The notes under the pieces: model-generated
What the model saw: only the letters and a program-made list of their open reading frames with translations
Database searches by the model: none
What the model was told of the DNA's origin: nothing
Program-made: the position numbers and the translations under genes
DNA from: Panagrolaimus kolymaensis
Lineage: Eukaryota > Nematoda > Chromadorea > Rhabditida > Panagrolaimidae
DNA: 64,000 bases
Direction: 5' to 3'
Assembly (NCBI GenBank): GCA_028622995.1
Contig: JAJQJQ010000003.1
Coordinates: forward strand, 6,014,001-6,078,000
Shown here: positions 38,228 to 51,537 of the stretch, piece by piece
Numbering within the stretch: the first letter of the stretch is position 1
How the letters are laid out: the number at the start of each line of letters is the position of its first letter

Positions 38228-41200
38228 ATCATTTGATCAAAAAATGTTCATCGATTGAGGTACTTCCAATGGACGGAGCTCAAAATCCTCTTGGGAATAA
38301 TTTTAATATATTTAATAATGAATATTGAAAACAAAAAAACAGCAGAAAAAAAAAATTCTAATACAAAATCAGTAAATTTGAATAATTTATGTTAAACTTT
38401 CATTTCAAACCAACATAGCTCGATCAGAACCTTTACTTTTGCTATTGAAAACAAGATCGATTTTTGAAGGTTTTTATGTGTACTAACACATCTGATAAAC
38501 AAATTTTATTTAAAGCTTACTTATTTATGACTTTAGAATTTATTTTTACTTTATTAAAGCATTTTTTGATTGAAGTGAAAAAGCAATAATTTTTGAATGC
38601 TTCCAAATCGTCACCATAGTATTTGATTTAAAAAATGGATGTAAAAATGCATAAAAATTGATAAAAATAAAGTAATTTTCCTCTCCAAATTTTTTTCTAA
38701 TTCAAAAAGTTTTTAATTAAATTTCTTGATACAAAGCTTGATGCTTGTGATCATTTGATCAAAAAATGTTCATCGATTGAGGTACTTCCAATGGACGGAG
38801 CTCAAAATCCTCTTGGGAATAATTTTAATATATTTAATAATGAATATTGAAAACAAAAAAACAGCAGAAAAAAAAAATTCTAATACAAAATCAGTAAATT
38901 TGAATAATTTATGTTAAACTTTCATTTCAAACCAACATAGCTCGATCAGAACCTTTACTTTTGCTATTGAAAACAAGATCGATTTTTGAAGGTTTTTATG
39001 TGTACTAACACATCTGATAAACAAATTTTTTTTAAAGCTTACTTATTTATGACTTTAGAATTTATTTTTACTTTATTAAAGCATTTTTTGATTGAAGTGA
39101 AAAAGCAATAATTTTTGAATGCTTCCAAATCGTCACCATAGTATTTGATTTAAAAAATGGATGTAAAAATGCATAAAAATTGATAAAAATAAAGTAATTT
39201 TCCTCTCCAAATTTTTTTCTAATTCAAAAAGTTTTTAATTAAATTTCTTGATACAAAGCTTGATGCTTGTGATCATTTGATCAAAAAATGTTCATCGATT
39301 GAGGTACTTCCAATGGACGGAGCTCAAAATCCTCTTGGGAATAATTTTAATATATTTAATAATGAATATTGAAAACAAAAAAACAGCAGAAAAAAAAAAT
39401 TCTAATACAAAATCAGTAAATTTGAATAATTTATGTTAAACTTTCATTTCAAACCAACATAGCTCGATCAGAACCTTTACTTTTGCTATTGAAAACAAGA
39501 TCGATTTTTGAAGGTTTTTATGTGTACTAACACATCTGATAAACAAATTTTATTTAAAGCTTACTTATTTATGACTTTAGAATTTATTTTTACTTTATTA
39601 AAGCATTTTTTGATTGAAGTGAAAAAGCAATAATTTTTGAATGCTTCCAAATCGTCACCATAGTATTTGATTTAAAAAATGGATGTAAAAATGCATAAAA
39701 ATTGATAAAAATAAAGTAATTTTCCTCTCCAAATTTTTTTCTAATTCAAAAAGTTTTTAATTAAATTTCTTGATACAAAGCTTGATGCTTGTGATCATTT
39801 GATCAAAAAATGTTCATCGATTGAGGTACTTCCAATGGACGGAGCTCAAAATCCTCTTGGGAATAATTTTAATATATTTAATAATGAATATTGAAAACAA
39901 AAAAACAGCAGAAAAAAAAAATTCTAATACAAAATCAGTAAATTTGAATAATTTATGTTAAACTTTCATTTCAAACCAACATAGCTCGATCAGAACCTTT
40001 ACTTTTGCTATTGAAAACAAGATCGATTTTTGAAGGTTTTTATGTGTACTAACACATCTGATAAACAAATTTTTTTTAAAGCTTACTTATTTATGACTTT
40101 AGAATTTATTTTTACTTTATTAAAGCATTTTTTGATTGAAGTGAAAAAGCAATAATTTTTGAATGCTTCCAAATCGTCACCATAGTATTTGATTTAAAAA
40201 ATGGATGTAAAAATGCATAAAAATTGATAAAAATAAAGTAATTTTCCTCTCCAAATTTTTTTCTAATTCAAAAAGTTTTTAATTAAATTTCTTGATACAA
40301 AGCTTGATGCTTGTGATCATTTGATCAAAAAATGTTCATCGATTGAGGTACTTCCAATGGACGGAGCTCAAAATCCTCTTGGGAATAATTTTAATATATT
40401 TAATAATGAATATTGAAAACAAAAAAACAGCAGAAAAAAAAAATTCTAATACAAAATCAGTAAATTTGAATAATTTATGTTAAACTTTCATTTCAAACCA
40501 ACATAGCTCGATCAGAACCTTTACTTTTGCTATTGAAAACAAGATCGATTTTTGAAGGTTTTTATGTGTACTAACACATCTGATAAACAAATTTTTTTTA
40601 AAGCTTACTTATTTATGACTTTAGAATTTATTTTTACTTTATTAAAGCATTTTTTGATTGAAGTGAAAAAGCAATAATTTTTGAATGCTTCCAAATCGTC
40701 ACCATAGTATTTGATTTAAAAAATGGATGTAAAAATGCATAAAAATTGATAAAAATAAAGTAATTTTCCTCTCCAAATTTTTTTCTAATTCAAAAAGTTT
40801 TTAATTAAATTTCTTGATACAAAGCTTGATGCTTGTGATCATTTGATCAAAAAATGTTCATCGATTGAGGTACTTCCAATGGACGGAGCTCAAAATCCTC
40901 TTGGGAATAATTTTAATATATTTAATAATGAATATTGAAAACAAAAAAACAGCAGAAAAAAAAAATTCTAATACAAAATCAGTAAATTTGAATAATTTAT
41001 GTTAAACTTTCATTTCAAACCAACATAGCTCGATCAGAACCTTTACTTTTGCTATTGAAAACAAGATCGATTTTTGAAGGTTTTTATGTGTACTAACACA
41101 TCTGATAAACAAATTTTATTTAAAGCTTACTTATTTATGACTTTAGAATTTATTTTTACTTTATTAAAGCATTTTTTGATTGAAGTGAAAAAGCAATAAT

Positions 41201-42923
41201 TTTTGAATGCTTCCAAATCGTCACCATAGTATTTGATTTAAAAAATGGATGTAAAAATGCATAAAAATTGATAAAAATAAAGTAATTTTCCTCTCCAAAT
41301 TTTTTTCTAATTCAAAAAGTTTTTAATTAAATTTCTTGATACAAAGCTTGATGCTTGTGATCATTTGATCAAAAAATGTTCATCGATTGAGGTACTTCCA
41401 ATGGACGGAGCTCAAAATCCTCTTGGGAATAATTTTAATATATTTAATAATGAATATTGAAAACAAAAAAACAGCAGAAAAAAAAAATTCTAATACAAAA
41501 TCAGTAAATTTGAATAATTTATGTTAAACTTTCATTTCAAACCAACATAGCTCGATCAGAACCTTTACTTTTGCTATTGAAAACAAGATCGATTTTTGAA
41601 GGTTTTTATGTGTACTAACACATCTGATAAACAAATTTTTTTTAAAGCTTACTTATTTATGACTTTAGAATTTATTTTTACTTTATTAAAGCATTTTTTG
41701 ATTGAAGTGAAAAAGCAATAATTTTTGAATGCTTCCAAATCGTCACCATAGTATTTGATTTAAAAAATGGATGTAAAAATGCATAAAAATTGATAAAAAT
41801 AAAGTAATTTTCCTCTCCAAATTTTTTTCTAATTCAAAAAGTTTTTAATTAAATTTCTTGATACAAAGCTTGATGCTTGTGATCATTTGATCAAAAAATG
41901 TTCATCGATTGAGGTACTTCCAATGGACGGAGCTCAAAATCCTCTTGGGAATAATTTTAATATATTTAATAATGAATATTGAAAACAAAAAAACAGCAGA
42001 AAAAAAAAATTCTAATACAAAATCAGTAAATTTGAATAATTTATGTTAAACTTTCATTTCAAACCAACATAGCTCGATCAGAACCTTTACTTTTGCTATT
42101 GAAAACAAGATCGATTTTTGAAGGTTTTTATGTGTACTAACACATCTGATAAACAAATTTTTTTTAAAGTTACTTATTTATGACTTTAGAATTTATTTTT
42201 ACTTTATTAAAGCATTTTTTGATTGAAGTGAAAAAGCAATAATTTTTGAATGCTTCCAAATCGTCACCATAGTATTTGATTTAAAAATGGATGTAAAAAT
42301 GCATAAAAATTGATAAAAATAAAGTAATTTTCCTCTCCAAATTTTTTTCTAATTCAAAAAGTTTTTAATTAAATTTCTTGATACAAAGCTTGATGCTTGT
42401 GATCATTTGATCAAAAAATGTTCATCGATTGAGGTACTTCCAATGGACGGAGCTCAAAATCCTCTTGGGAATAATTTTAATATATTTAATAATGAATATT
42501 GAAAACAAAAAAACAGCAGAAAAAAAAAATTCTAATACAAAATCAGTAAATTTGAATAATTTATGTTAAACTTTCATTTCAAACCAACATAGCTCGATCA
42601 GAACCTTTACTTTTGCTATTGAAAACAAGATCGATTTTTGAAGGTTTTTATGTGTACTAACACATCTGATAAACAAATTTTTTTTTAAAGCTTACTTATT
42701 TATGACTTTAGAATTTATTTTTACTTTATTAAAGCATTTTTTGATTGAAGTGAAAAAGCAATAATTTTTGAATGCTTCCAAATCGTCACCATAGTATTTG
42801 ATTTAAAAAATGGATGTAAAAATGCATAAAAATTGATAAAAATAAAGTAATTTTCCTCTCCAAATTTTTTTCTAATTCAAAAAGTTTTTAATTAAATTTC
42901 TTGATACAAAGCTTGATGCTTGT

Positions 42924-44882
42924 CATACTTGGGCACGGTCAGACGACAAATTTCGAAAATTTGCGCTACATAATTTGAGCAAAGGGTCCCCCCTGTGGTT
43001 TTTTGATGAATTTTTATAATTTTGTTGGTCTTCCCAGTTCTATTTAAAAAAAAATTTTTATATATATAAACGAAAGATATGCAGCCCAGCTATATAGCAA
43101 TTTTAAATTAGTTGATTTTTTTACTTTGACCACTCTTGATTCTAAGTGTTTTTCAAATTTCTTTTCTGAGCTTTAATTTTTGGCAAATTCTTAAAACAAA
43201 AATAAAAAATAGTACTAATTTTCATTTTTTGATATTATTAGTTAGTAGATTAGGTTTAAAAAAAATTTCATCGCTTTATTTTAAAATTTATTTTCCCAAA
43301 TTATTTTTCTAAACTATTCATTTATTTATTAGTTTATAGTTTTTGAATTCTTAGTTTTAAAGGATTTGAATTTAAAGAATTTAATAACTTGTGTCAAATA
43401 ATATAAAAAACACCTTTCGACACTTCCCCATTAAAGTTATTTTTAAAGAGTCAAAATTTTATTTCATCTCAAGCATTTATGCATTCCGGCCAGAGCTATG
43501 GGTTCATCGGAAATTCTTCGAGTTGAATTCAGTGCATCTACTCGACAACACCAAACTCAAAACTAGACAGCTCTGTTTCCAAATTATTTGTTTGTTTATC
43601 AAAGCTTTATGATTTCAAGAAAAATATACTTATTTTTTCGCAATTAATCCCTTGATATAAGACGCCAAAATAAATAAAATTATTCAACTTGGTCAAATAG
43701 GTGTTTATTCAAAAATCCTATCACCTTTTTTCACATTCGAAAACTTAATATTTTTACTATTCTTCCTCACTGAAAAGTTTCTGATTTAAAAAGACGTTTT
43801 TTTCTCTTTAAAATCCTAAAAAATTTTTCATAGTAAGAGTCGTATTGAATAATTCAAAATGACTCAAAATTCAGAAAAGATTTTAATGGTGCTAATTATA
43901 TTAATAATTAAGTTTTTTATTTTTTCAAGAATATTTGGAGCTTTCGCTAGTTCCAAAAAATAAAAAAATTATTCTAATATTTTAGCAAAATCCTCCTACT
44001 TCTTAATTTGAATTGTCTGTTCATATGTGAATACTTTGCTTCTTTGCTAACTCTTTGTTTTCGCTTTGCAATCAACAAATCGACAAAAAGCAAATAAATT
44101 AAAAAAAATATGTTCACATGAAAGAGTTTTATTTTGTTTGTGAATGAATCTCTTTTGGTAAAATAACTTTGGTCATTTTATATTATTGAAATAAAGCGAT
44201 TATAAATGGTGGTTTACTTTGAGGTGCTCTAAAGCCTTTGGAAATTAGGGGAAGGAGAGAGAGGATTTAAAGTTGGGTTAAATAAGGGTTATCATTAAGT
44301 AAATTGATAAACATCTATTTATGGTTTTCTGAGACATTTAGTAAGTCGCTATGATAAGTAATAACACTTACGATAATAAAAATTAGTTATATCAGCATTA
44401 ACAATATCTTACTTGATAGCTAAAAGCAAAATTTATATAGAGCGAACATTTTCTTGCTTTATGGTGTATTGACCCATGTAAATACAGTTAATTTTGCGAA
44501 CTGGCTATGTTTAAAATTCCTGATTTGTTTTTTTCTCCGCAAAGACTATTGTATTTGTAAATAAATTATTTTATGACTATAGTCTTTTAATTGCTAAAAA
44601 TTCACCTAATTATAATTTTGCGACTAATAGCTTCCAAAACGTTCAGCAAAAAAACAAGAATTAGTATTTAGCCTACTTTCTTACTTTTTTGATCCTCTTC
44701 CTCTTCTTTTTTCCTTTTTTTCTTTCCCTTTTCTTCTTTTTTTTCTTCTCTTTTTCTGCCCTTTTTTTCTCACTTTTTTATTTTTTTTTCACAAATTTTG
44801 CGCTACATAACCGAAAATCGTTGCGCTACATGCTACATAAAAGACGATAATCGTCTGGAATCGTCTGGGTTGCCCATGTATG
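42924..44882. mobile_element. Non-autonomous DNA transposon with terminal inverted repeats, copy 2
   Basis: Same length (1959 bp), orientation and monomer position as copy 1, offset by 39,013 bp. Internal landmarks have the same spacing and the stretches compared read the same, including the A9 tract after TTCTATTT. Target duplications are ATGCTTGT at 42916-42923 and 44883-44890. The monomer upstream has a T9 tract, unlike T8 before copy 1. There is no transposase and no recognised gene. It most likely arose by duplication of an already interrupted monomer rather than by a new insertion. Confidence 0.85.
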
Positions 44883-44992
44883 ATGCTTGTGATCATTTGA
44901 TCAAAAAATGTTCATCGATTGAGGTACTTCCAATGGACGGAGCTCAAAATCCTCTTGGGAATAATTTTAATATATTTAATAATGAATATTGA
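44876..44992 (+). CDS. Doubtful 38-residue transposon/satellite fusion ORF (copy 2)
   Basis: Identical to the frame at 5863-5979: ATG in the right terminal repeat of the transposon, body and stop in the satellite. There is no evidence of expression. Confidence 0.1.
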   Translation: MYDACDHLIKKCSSIEVLPMDGAQNPLGNNFNIFNNEY

Positions 44993-46457
44993 AAACAAAA
45001 AAACAGCAGAAAAAAAAAATTCTAATACAAAATCAGTAAATTTGAATAATTTATGTTAAACTTTCATTTCAAACCAACATAGCTCGATCAGAACCTTTAC
45101 TTTTGCTATTGAAAACAAGATCGATTTTTGAAGGTTTTTATGTGTACTAACACATCTGATAAACAAATTTTTTTTAAAGCTTACTTATTTATGACTTTAG
45201 AATTTATTTTTACTTTATTAAAGCATTTTTTGATTGAAGTGAAAAAGCAATAATTTTTGAATGCTTCCAAATCGTCACCATAGTATTTGATTTAAAAAAT
45301 GGATGTAAAAATGCATAAAAATTGATAAAAATAAAGTAATTTTCCTCTCCAAATTTTTTTCTAATTCAAAAAGTTTTTAATTAAATTTCTTGATACAAAG
45401 CTTGATGCTTGTGATCATTTGATCAAAAAATGTTCATCGATTGAGGTACTTCCAATGGACGGAGCTCAAAATCCTCTTGGGAATAATTTTAATATATTTA
45501 ATAATGAATATTGAAAACAAAAAAACAGCAGAAAAAAAAAATTCTAATACAAAATCAGTAAATTTGAATAATTTATGTTAAACTTTCATTTCAAACCAAC
45601 ATAGCTCGATCAGAACCTTTACTTTTGCTATTGAAAACAAGATCGATTTTTGAAGGTTTTTATGTGTACTAACACATCTGATAAACAAATTTTTTTTAAA
45701 GCTTACTTATTTATGACTTTAGAATTTATTTTTACTTTATTAAAGCATTTTTTGATTGAAGTGAAAAAGCAATAATTTTTGAATGCTTCCAAATCGTCAC
45801 CATAGTATTTGATTTAAAAAATGGATGTAAAAATGCATAAAAATTGATAAAAATAAAGTAATTTTCCTCTCCAAATTTTTTTCTAATTCAAAAAGTTTTT
45901 AATTAAATTTCTTGATACAAAGCTTGATGCTTGTGATCATTTGATCAAAAAATGTTCATCGATTGAGGTACTTCCAATGGACGGAGCTCAAAATCCTCTT
46001 GGGAATAATTTTAATATATTTAATAATGAATATTGAAAACAAAAAAACAGCAGAAAAAAAAAATTCTAATACAAAATCAGTAAATTTGAATAATTTATGT
46101 TAAACTTTCATTTCAAACCAACATAGCTCGATCAGAACCTTTACTTTTGCTATTGAAAACAAGATCGATTTTTGAAGGTTTTTATGTGTACTAACACATC
46201 TGATAAACAAATTTTTTTTTAAAGCTTACTTATTTATGACTTTAGAATTTATTTTTACTTTATTAAAGCATTTTTTGATTGAAGTGAAAAAGCAATAATT
46301 TTTGAATGCTTCCAAATCGTCACCATAGTATTTGATTTAAAAAATGGATGTAAAAATGCATAAAAATTGATAAAAATAAAGTAATTTTCCTCTCCAAATT
46401 TTTTTCTAATTCAAAAAGTTTTTAATTAAATTTCTTGATACAAAGCTTGATGCTTGT
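44891..46457. repeat. Satellite array, segment 3 (3 monomers)
   Basis: Exactly three type A monomers (1567 bp) separate transposon copies 2 and 3. The first two have T8 and the third T9 in the T tract, and the T9 unit abuts copy 3. No gene is visible. Confidence 0.97.
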
Positions 46458-48416
46458 CATACTTGGGCACGGTCAGACGACAAATTTCGAAAATTTGCGC
46501 TACATAATTTGAGCAAAGGGTCCCCCCTGTGGTTTTTTGATGAATTTTTATAATTTTGTTGGTCTTCCCAGTTCTATTTAAAAAAAAATTTTTATATATA
46601 TAAACGAAAGATATGCAGCCCAGCTATATAGCAATTTTAAATTAGTTGATTTTTTTACTTTGACCACTCTTGATTCTAAGTGTTTTTCAAATTTCTTTTC
46701 TGAGCTTTAATTTTTGGCAAATTCTTAAAACAAAAATAAAAAATAGTACTAATTTTCATTTTTTGATATTATTAGTTAGTAGATTAGGTTTAAAAAAAAT
46801 TTCATCGCTTTATTTTAAAATTTATTTTCCCAAATTATTTTTCTAAACTATTCATTTATTTATTAGTTTATAGTTTTTGAATTCTTAGTTTTAAAGGATT
46901 TGAATTTAAAGAATTTAATAACTTGTGTCAAATAATATAAAAAACACCTTTCGACACTTCCCCATTAAAGTTATTTTTAAAGAGTCAAAATTTTATTTCA
47001 TCTCAAGCATTTATGCATTCCGGCCAGAGCTATGGGTTCATCGGAAATTCTTCGAGTTGAATTCAGTGCATCTACTCGACAACACCAAACTCAAAACTAG
47101 ACAGCTCTGTTTCCAAATTATTTGTTTGTTTATCAAAGCTTTATGATTTCAAGAAAAATATACTTATTTTTTCGCAATTAATCCCTTGATATAAGACGCC
47201 AAAATAAATAAAATTATTCAACTTGGTCAAATAGGTGTTTATTCAAAAATCCTATCACCTTTTTTCACATTCGAAAACTTAATATTTTTACTATTCTTCC
47301 TCACTGAAAAGTTTCTGATTTAAAAAGACGTTTTTTTCTCTTTAAAATCCTAAAAAATTTTTCATAGTAAGAGTCGTATTGAATAATTCAAAATGACTCA
47401 AAATTCAGAAAAGATTTTAATGGTGCTAATTATATTAATAATTAAGTTTTTTATTTTTTCAAGAATATTTGGAGCTTTCGCTAGTTCCAAAAAATAAAAA
47501 AATTATTCTAATATTTTAGCAAAATCCTCCTACTTCTTAATTTGAATTGTCTGTTCATATGTGAATACTTTGCTTCTTTGCTAACTCTTTGTTTTCGCTT
47601 TGCAATCAACAAATCGACAAAAAGCAAATAAATTAAAAAAAATATGTTCACATGAAAGAGTTTTATTTTGTTTGTGAATGAATCTCTTTTGGTAAAATAA
47701 CTTTGGTCATTTTATATTATTGAAATAAAGCGATTATAAATGGTGGTTTACTTTGAGGTGCTCTAAAGCCTTTGGAAATTAGGGGAAGGAGAGAGAGGAT
47801 TTAAAGTTGGGTTAAATAAGGGTTATCATTAAGTAAATTGATAAACATCTATTTATGGTTTTCTGAGACATTTAGTAAGTCGCTATGATAAGTAATAACA
47901 CTTACGATAATAAAAATTAGTTATATCAGCATTAACAATATCTTACTTGATAGCTAAAAGCAAAATTTATATAGAGCGAACATTTTCTTGCTTTATGGTG
48001 TATTGACCCATGTAAATACAGTTAATTTTGCGAACTGGCTATGTTTAAAATTCCTGATTTGTTTTTTTCTCCGCAAAGACTATTGTATTTGTAAATAAAT
48101 TATTTTATGACTATAGTCTTTTAATTGCTAAAAATTCACCTAATTATAATTTTGCGACTAATAGCTTCCAAAACGTTCAGCAAAAAAACAAGAATTAGTA
48201 TTTAGCCTACTTTCTTACTTTTTTGATCCTCTTCCTCTTCTTTTTTCCTTTTTTTCTTTCCCTTTTCTTCTTTTTTTTCTTCTCTTTTTCTGCCCTTTTT
48301 TTCTCACTTTTTTATTTTTTTTTCACAAATTTTGCGCTACATAACCGAAAATCGTTGCGCTACATGCTACATAAAAGACGATAATCGTCTGGAATCGTCT
48401 GGGTTGCCCATGTATG
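46458..48416. mobile_element. Non-autonomous DNA transposon with terminal inverted repeats, copy 3
   Basis: 1959 bp, offset from copy 1 by 42,547 bp, flanked by ATGCTTGT at 46450-46457 and 48417-48424. Same ends, same internal frames and same pyrimidine run (48227-48291) as the other copies. The monomer after it carries the TTTTATTT marker near 48706, also seen in units at 38.5-41.1 kb, so exchange with that part of the array is likely. It encodes no recognisable protein. Confidence 0.85.
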
Positions 48417-48526
48417 ATGCTTGTGATCATTTGATCAAAAAATGTTCATCGATTGAGGTACTTCCAATGGACGGAGCTCAAAATCCTCTTGGGAATAATT
48501 TTAATATATTTAATAATGAATATTGA
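48410..48526 (+). CDS. Doubtful 38-residue transposon/satellite fusion ORF (copy 3)
   Basis: Identical to the frame at 5863-5979, with the start codon from the transposon end and the stop from the satellite. Coding status is unsupported. Confidence 0.1.
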   Translation: MYDACDHLIKKCSSIEVLPMDGAQNPLGNNFNIFNNEY

Positions 48527-49468
48527 AAACAAAAAAACAGCAGAAAAAAAAAATTCTAATACAAAATCAGTAAATTTGAATAATTTATGTTAAACTTTCA
48601 TTTCAAACCAACATAGCTCGATCAGAACCTTTACTTTTGCTATTGAAAACAAGATCGATTTTTGAAGGTTTTTATGTGTACTAACACATCTGATAAACAA
48701 ATTTTATTTAAAGCTTACTTATTTATGACTTTAGAATTTATTTTTACTTTATTAAAGCATTTTTTGATTGAAGTGAAAAAGCAATAATTTTTGAATGCTT
48801 CCAAATCGTCACCATAGTATTTGATTTAAAAATGGATGTAAAAATGCATAAAAATTGATAAAAATAAAGTAATTTTCCTCTCCAAATTTTTTTCTAATTC
48901 AAAAAGTTTTTAATTAAATTTCTTGATACAAAGCTTGATGCTTGTGATCATTTGATCAAAAAATGTTCATCGATTGAGGTACTTCCAATGGACGGAGCTC
49001 AAAATCCTCTTGGGAATAATTTTAATATATTTAATAATGAATATTGAAAACAAAAAAACAGCAGAAAAAAAAAATTCTAATACAAAATCAGTAAATTTGA
49101 ATAATTTATGTTAAACTTTCATTTCAAACCAACATAGCTCGATCAGAACCTTTACTTTTGCTATTGAAAACAAGATCGATTTTTGAAGGTTTTTATGTGT
49201 ACTAACACATCTGATAAACAAATTTTTTTTTAAAGCTTACTTATTTATGACTTTAGAATTTATTTTTACTTTATTAAAGCATTTTTTGATTGAAGTGAAA
49301 AAGCAATAATTTTTGAATGCTTCCAAATCGTCACCATAGTATTTGATTTAAAAAATGGATGTAAAAATGCATAAAAATTGATAAAAATAAAGTAATTTTC
49401 CTCTCCAAATTTTTTTCTAATTCAAAAAGTTTTTAATTAAATTTCTTGATACAAAGCTTGATGCTTGT
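48425..49468. repeat. Satellite array, segment 4 (2 monomers)
   Basis: Two type A monomers (1044 bp) lie between copies 3 and 4. The first has the TTTTATTT marker (near 48706) and a short A5 tract before TGGATG. The second has T9 and A6 and directly precedes copy 4. No gene is visible. Confidence 0.97.
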
Positions 49469-51427
49469 CATACTTGGGCACGGTCAGACGACAAATTTCG
49501 AAAATTTGCGCTACATAATTTGAGCAAAGGGTCCCCCCTGTGGTTTTTTGATGAATTTTTATAATTTTGTTGGTCTTCCCAGTTCTATTTAAAAAAAAAT
49601 TTTTATATATATAAACGAAAGATATGCAGCCCAGCTATATAGCAATTTTAAATTAGTTGATTTTTTTACTTTGACCACTCTTGATTCTAAGTGTTTTTCA
49701 AATTTCTTTTCTGAGCTTTAATTTTTGGCAAATTCTTAAAACAAAAATAAAAAATAGTACTAATTTTCATTTTTTGATATTATTAGTTAGTAGATTAGGT
49801 TTAAAAAAAATTTCATCGCTTTATTTTAAAATTTATTTTCCCAAATTATTTTTCTAAACTATTCATTTATTTATTAGTTTATAGTTTTTGAATTCTTAGT
49901 TTTAAAGGATTTGAATTTAAAGAATTTAATAACTTGTGTCAAATAATATAAAAAACACCTTTCGACACTTCCCCATTAAAGTTATTTTTAAAGAGTCAAA
50001 ATTTTATTTCATCTCAAGCATTTATGCATTCCGGCCAGAGCTATGGGTTCATCGGAAATTCTTCGAGTTGAATTCAGTGCATCTACTCGACAACACCAAA
50101 CTCAAAACTAGACAGCTCTGTTTCCAAATTATTTGTTTGTTTATCAAAGCTTTATGATTTCAAGAAAAATATACTTATTTTTTCGCAATTAATCCCTTGA
50201 TATAAGACGCCAAAATAAATAAAATTATTCAACTTGGTCAAATAGGTGTTTATTCAAAAATCCTATCACCTTTTTTCACATTCGAAAACTTAATATTTTT
50301 ACTATTCTTCCTCACTGAAAAGTTTCTGATTTAAAAAGACGTTTTTTTCTCTTTAAAATCCTAAAAAATTTTTCATAGTAAGAGTCGTATTGAATAATTC
50401 AAAATGACTCAAAATTCAGAAAAGATTTTAATGGTGCTAATTATATTAATAATTAAGTTTTTTATTTTTTCAAGAATATTTGGAGCTTTCGCTAGTTCCA
50501 AAAAATAAAAAAATTATTCTAATATTTTAGCAAAATCCTCCTACTTCTTAATTTGAATTGTCTGTTCATATGTGAATACTTTGCTTCTTTGCTAACTCTT
50601 TGTTTTCGCTTTGCAATCAACAAATCGACAAAAAGCAAATAAATTAAAAAAAATATGTTCACATGAAAGAGTTTTATTTTGTTTGTGAATGAATCTCTTT
50701 TGGTAAAATAACTTTGGTCATTTTATATTATTGAAATAAAGCGATTATAAATGGTGGTTTACTTTGAGGTGCTCTAAAGCCTTTGGAAATTAGGGGAAGG
50801 AGAGAGAGGATTTAAAGTTGGGTTAAATAAGGGTTATCATTAAGTAAATTGATAAACATCTATTTATGGTTTTCTGAGACATTTAGTAAGTCGCTATGAT
50901 AAGTAATAACACTTACGATAATAAAAATTAGTTATATCAGCATTAACAATATCTTACTTGATAGCTAAAAGCAAAATTTATATAGAGCGAACATTTTCTT
51001 GCTTTATGGTGTATTGACCCATGTAAATACAGTTAATTTTGCGAACTGGCTATGTTTAAAATTCCTGATTTGTTTTTTTCTCCGCAAAGACTATTGTATT
51101 TGTAAATAAATTATTTTATGACTATAGTCTTTTAATTGCTAAAAATTCACCTAATTATAATTTTGCGACTAATAGCTTCCAAAACGTTCAGCAAAAAAAC
51201 AAGAATTAGTATTTAGCCTACTTTCTTACTTTTTTGATCCTCTTCCTCTTCTTTTTTCCTTTTTTTCTTTCCCTTTTCTTCTTTTTTTTCTTCTCTTTTT
51301 CTGCCCTTTTTTTCTCACTTTTTTATTTTTTTTTCACAAATTTTGCGCTACATAACCGAAAATCGTTGCGCTACATGCTACATAAAAGACGATAATCGTC
51401 TGGAATCGTCTGGGTTGCCCATGTATG
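49469..51427. mobile_element. Non-autonomous DNA transposon with terminal inverted repeats, copy 4
   Basis: 1959 bp, offset from copy 1 by 45,558 bp, flanked by ATGCTTGT at 49461-49468 and 51428-51435. It appears identical to the other copies in length, ends, internal frames and pyrimidine run (51238-51302). Copies 2, 3 and 4 follow one another at 3,534 and 3,011 bp, forming a local cluster of interrupted monomers. No transposase is present. Confidence 0.85.
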
Positions 51428-51537
51428 ATGCTTGTGATCATTTGATCAAAAAATGTTCATCGATTGAGGTACTTCCAATGGACGGAGCTCAAAATCCTCT
51501 TGGGAATAATTTTAATATATTTAATAATGAATATTGA
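51421..51537 (+). CDS. Doubtful 38-residue transposon/satellite fusion ORF (copy 4)
   Basis: Identical to the frame at 5863-5979. It reads from the right terminal repeat into the satellite. Coding status is unsupported. Confidence 0.1.
   Translation: MYDACDHLIKKCSSIEVLPMDGAQNPLGNNFNIFNNEY

Larger units (their letters stand above)
5878..42923. repeat. 522-bp satellite array, segment 2 (71 monomers)
   Basis: From the phase point at 5878 to the insertion point of copy 2 is 37,046 bp, or 71 monomers averaging 521.8 bp, all in the same orientation. Markers that split the units into subgroups include CAGAAG for CAGCAG (near 8090, 8613, 11733, 13296, 24262, 24785, 25825); GAGCATTT for GATCATTT (near 16313, 16835, 28842, 29364); GAATATGG for GAATATTG (near 17974, 19541, 22677); ATTCAAAA for ATTTAAAA (15150, 27679); GAAAGTTT for GAAGGTTT (17594, 30123); TTTTATTT within the T tract (near 38505, 39548, 41114); and a one-base loss giving AAAGTTAC (near 36430, 42169). 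Markers recur at whole-monomer multiples, which indicates local block duplications. No genes are visible. Confidence 0.97.

Noticed and set aside
3911..51427. Four independent transposon insertions
   Set aside because: Identical position, orientation, duplication and internal sequence make repeated insertion far less likely than duplication of one interrupted monomer.
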